Positions 21,385 to 22,278 of a stretch of 22,278 nt of DNA are shown here, in pieces; positions within the stretch are counted from its first letter, which is position 1; each line of letters starts with the position of its first letter. Both the position numbers and the translations under genes were made by a program. The notes beneath the pieces are model-generated. The model was not told where the DNA came from and did no database searches. It worked only from the letters and a program-made list of their open reading frames with translations. This stretch comes from DATJPR01 sp035506295 (GTDB lineage: Bacteria > Bacteroidota > Ignavibacteria > UBA10030 > UBA6906): NCBI GenBank assembly GCA_035506295.1, contig DATJPR010000188.1, positions 1 to 22,278 of the forward strand, given 5' to 3'.

Positions 21385-22278
21385 ATGCGAGTCCTCAAAC
21401 TGGTGTACAAGAACATGCTCCGGCACAAGCTGCGCTCCTCGCTCACTGTGCTCGGGATCGCCATCGCCGTTCTGGCGTTCTGCTTGCTGAGAACCGTGGT
21501 CACTGCCTGGAACGCCGGCGTCGAAAGCACTGCTGCGGACCGGCTCATCGTCCGGCAGTCCGTCTCCTTTATCTTTCCCTTGCCGGAAGCCTACGCCGAG
21601 CGGATACGCAATGTCCCTGGCGTGGATATGGTCAGCTGGGCGAACTGGTTCGGCGGAGTGTATATCGACAAGAACCAGTTCTTCGCGCGGCTGGGCGTGG
21701 ATGCGGACAACTATTTCGCCGTCTACCCCGAGCTCGTCGTACCGCCGGACCAGCTCGCGCAGTTCAAGAAGGAACGTAACTCCTGCATTATCGGTTCGCA
21801 GCTCGCCGACCGGTACCATCTCAAGCTCGGTGATCTGATGACCATGGAGGGCGACATCTATCCGGGGCAATGGGAGTTCGTCGTGCGCGGGATCTATACC
21901 CCGCGCGACAAGGTCACCGACCCGTCAAACATGCTCTTTCATTGGCAGTACATCGATGAGCGGATGCGAAAGGAATCGCCGGGCAGAGCCGGCGAGGTGG
22001 GTTGGTATATCGTGAAGATCCATGACCCTGCGGATGCCGCCAGGGTGTCCCAGCAGATCGACGCTCTTTTCGCCAATTCGCAGGCCGAAACCAAGACCGA
22101 AACCGAACGTGCGTTCCAGCAGGACTTTCTGGCGTCAGCGAGCGCGATCCTGACGGCGATGAACGTCATCTCCTTCGTCATCATCGGGATCATCATGCTC
22201 GTCCTCGGCAACACAATGATCATGGCCGCGCGCGAGCGTGTCCGGGAATATGCGGTGCTCAAAACGCTGGGCTTCCAC
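21385..22278 (+). CDS. MacB/FtsX-type ABC permease, 5' part
   Basis: 298 residues are visible and the frame runs off the right edge. GAGGAG lies six bases before the ATG. The N-terminus (RVLKLVYKNMLRHKLRSSLTVLGIAIAV) is the typical start of this permease family, with the first membrane helix at about 20-41. A large periplasmic MacB core domain follows (about 43-250), with IRNVPGVDMVS, IIGSQLADRYHLKLGD and the polar hinge before TM2. The second helix lies at about 258-281, then the cytoplasmic ARERVREYAVLKTLGF coupling motif of FtsX domains. Two further helices are expected beyond the window. It completes the adaptor/ATPase/permease set and exports an unknown substrate (peptide, lipid or drug) from the periplasm or inner membrane. 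Confidence 0.9.
   Translation, partial: MRVLKLVYKNMLRHKLRSSLTVLGIAIAVLAFCLLRTVVTAWNAGVESTAADRLIVRQSVSFIFPLPEAYAERIRNVPGVDMVSWANWFGGVYIDKNQFFARLGVDADNYFAVYPELVVPPDQLAQFKKERNSCIIGSQLADRYHLKLGDLMTMEGDIYPGQWEFVVRGIYTPRDKVTDPSNMLFHWQYIDERMRKESPGRAGEVGWYIVKIHDPADAARVSQQIDALFANSQAETKTETERAFQQDFLASASAILTAMNVISFVIIGIIMLVLGNTMIMAARERVREYAVLKTLGFH

Noticed and set aside
1..22278. CRISPR arrays, tRNA or rRNA genes, insertion sequences, phage genes
   Set aside because: I looked for regularly spaced repeats, cloverleaf-like conserved arms, transposase motifs and long terminal repeats and found none.

Overview
The window is a GC-rich (roughly 58-60% by eye), densely coded stretch of a bacterial chromosome. 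It carries no tRNA, rRNA, CRISPR array, transposase or phage gene that I can see. The gene mix suggests a member of the Bacteroidota/Ignavibacteriota (FCB) group: SPOR-domain lipoproteins, a DUF4139 protein, a large receiver plus PPDK-N fusion protein, NADP-type GdhA, and many GTG or ATG starts overlapping the preceding stop. This placement is an inference from gene content and not a measured phylogeny.

Layout. (1) 2-861 (+): the end of one SPOR-domain protein, then a SPOR-domain lipoprotein. (2) A perfect 21-bp inverted repeat at 883-934 sits between convergent genes. (3) 962-2521 (-): an exported DUF4139 protein, divergent from an ECF sigma factor and its zinc-type membrane anti-sigma factor (2615-4152, +). 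(4) 4173-11326 (-): a seven-gene, one-direction cluster. In transcription order it holds two membrane-anchored GcvH-fold proteins that lack the lipoyl lysine, a four-cluster HybA-like ferredoxin, a HybB/NrfD-type membrane subunit, a sensor histidine kinase with two c-type heme motifs in its periplasmic domain, an NtrC-type sigma-54 activator, and an archaemetzincin-type zinc protease. The last three genes overlap by 3-4 bp. A good -24/-12 (sigma-54) promoter lies at the head of the cluster at 11479-11495, with a repeated TGTTGCAAT motif just upstream of it. (5) 11327-11940: a 614-bp divergent intergenic region. (6) 11941-13281 (+): gdhA with a textbook intrinsic terminator. (7) 13413-16388 (+): a two-receiver/PEP-pyruvate-binding fusion protein with a good sigma-70-like promoter. 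(8) 16392-18308 (-): acetyl-CoA synthetase, convergent with the previous gene. (9) 18451-22278 (+): a DUF423 membrane protein, a small unknown membrane protein, and a MacAB-type export set (periplasmic adaptor, ATPase, permease running off the window).

How the parts fit. The most interesting unit is the cluster at 4173-11500. I read it as a self-regulated membrane electron-transfer module. The heme-bearing kinase would sense redox state or a ligand in the periplasm and phosphorylate the sigma-54 activator, which could fire the -24/-12 promoter ahead of the GcvH-like/HybAB-like genes. No catalytic subunit (hydrogenase, molybdoenzyme or multiheme cytochrome) is encoded beside it. The two GcvH-fold proteins share a Gly-x-Arg-x-x-Pro loop where the lipoyl lysine should be and a C-terminal Gln-Asp-Gly-Gly motif. 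Their function is unknown to me, and they are the best candidates for undescribed biology here.
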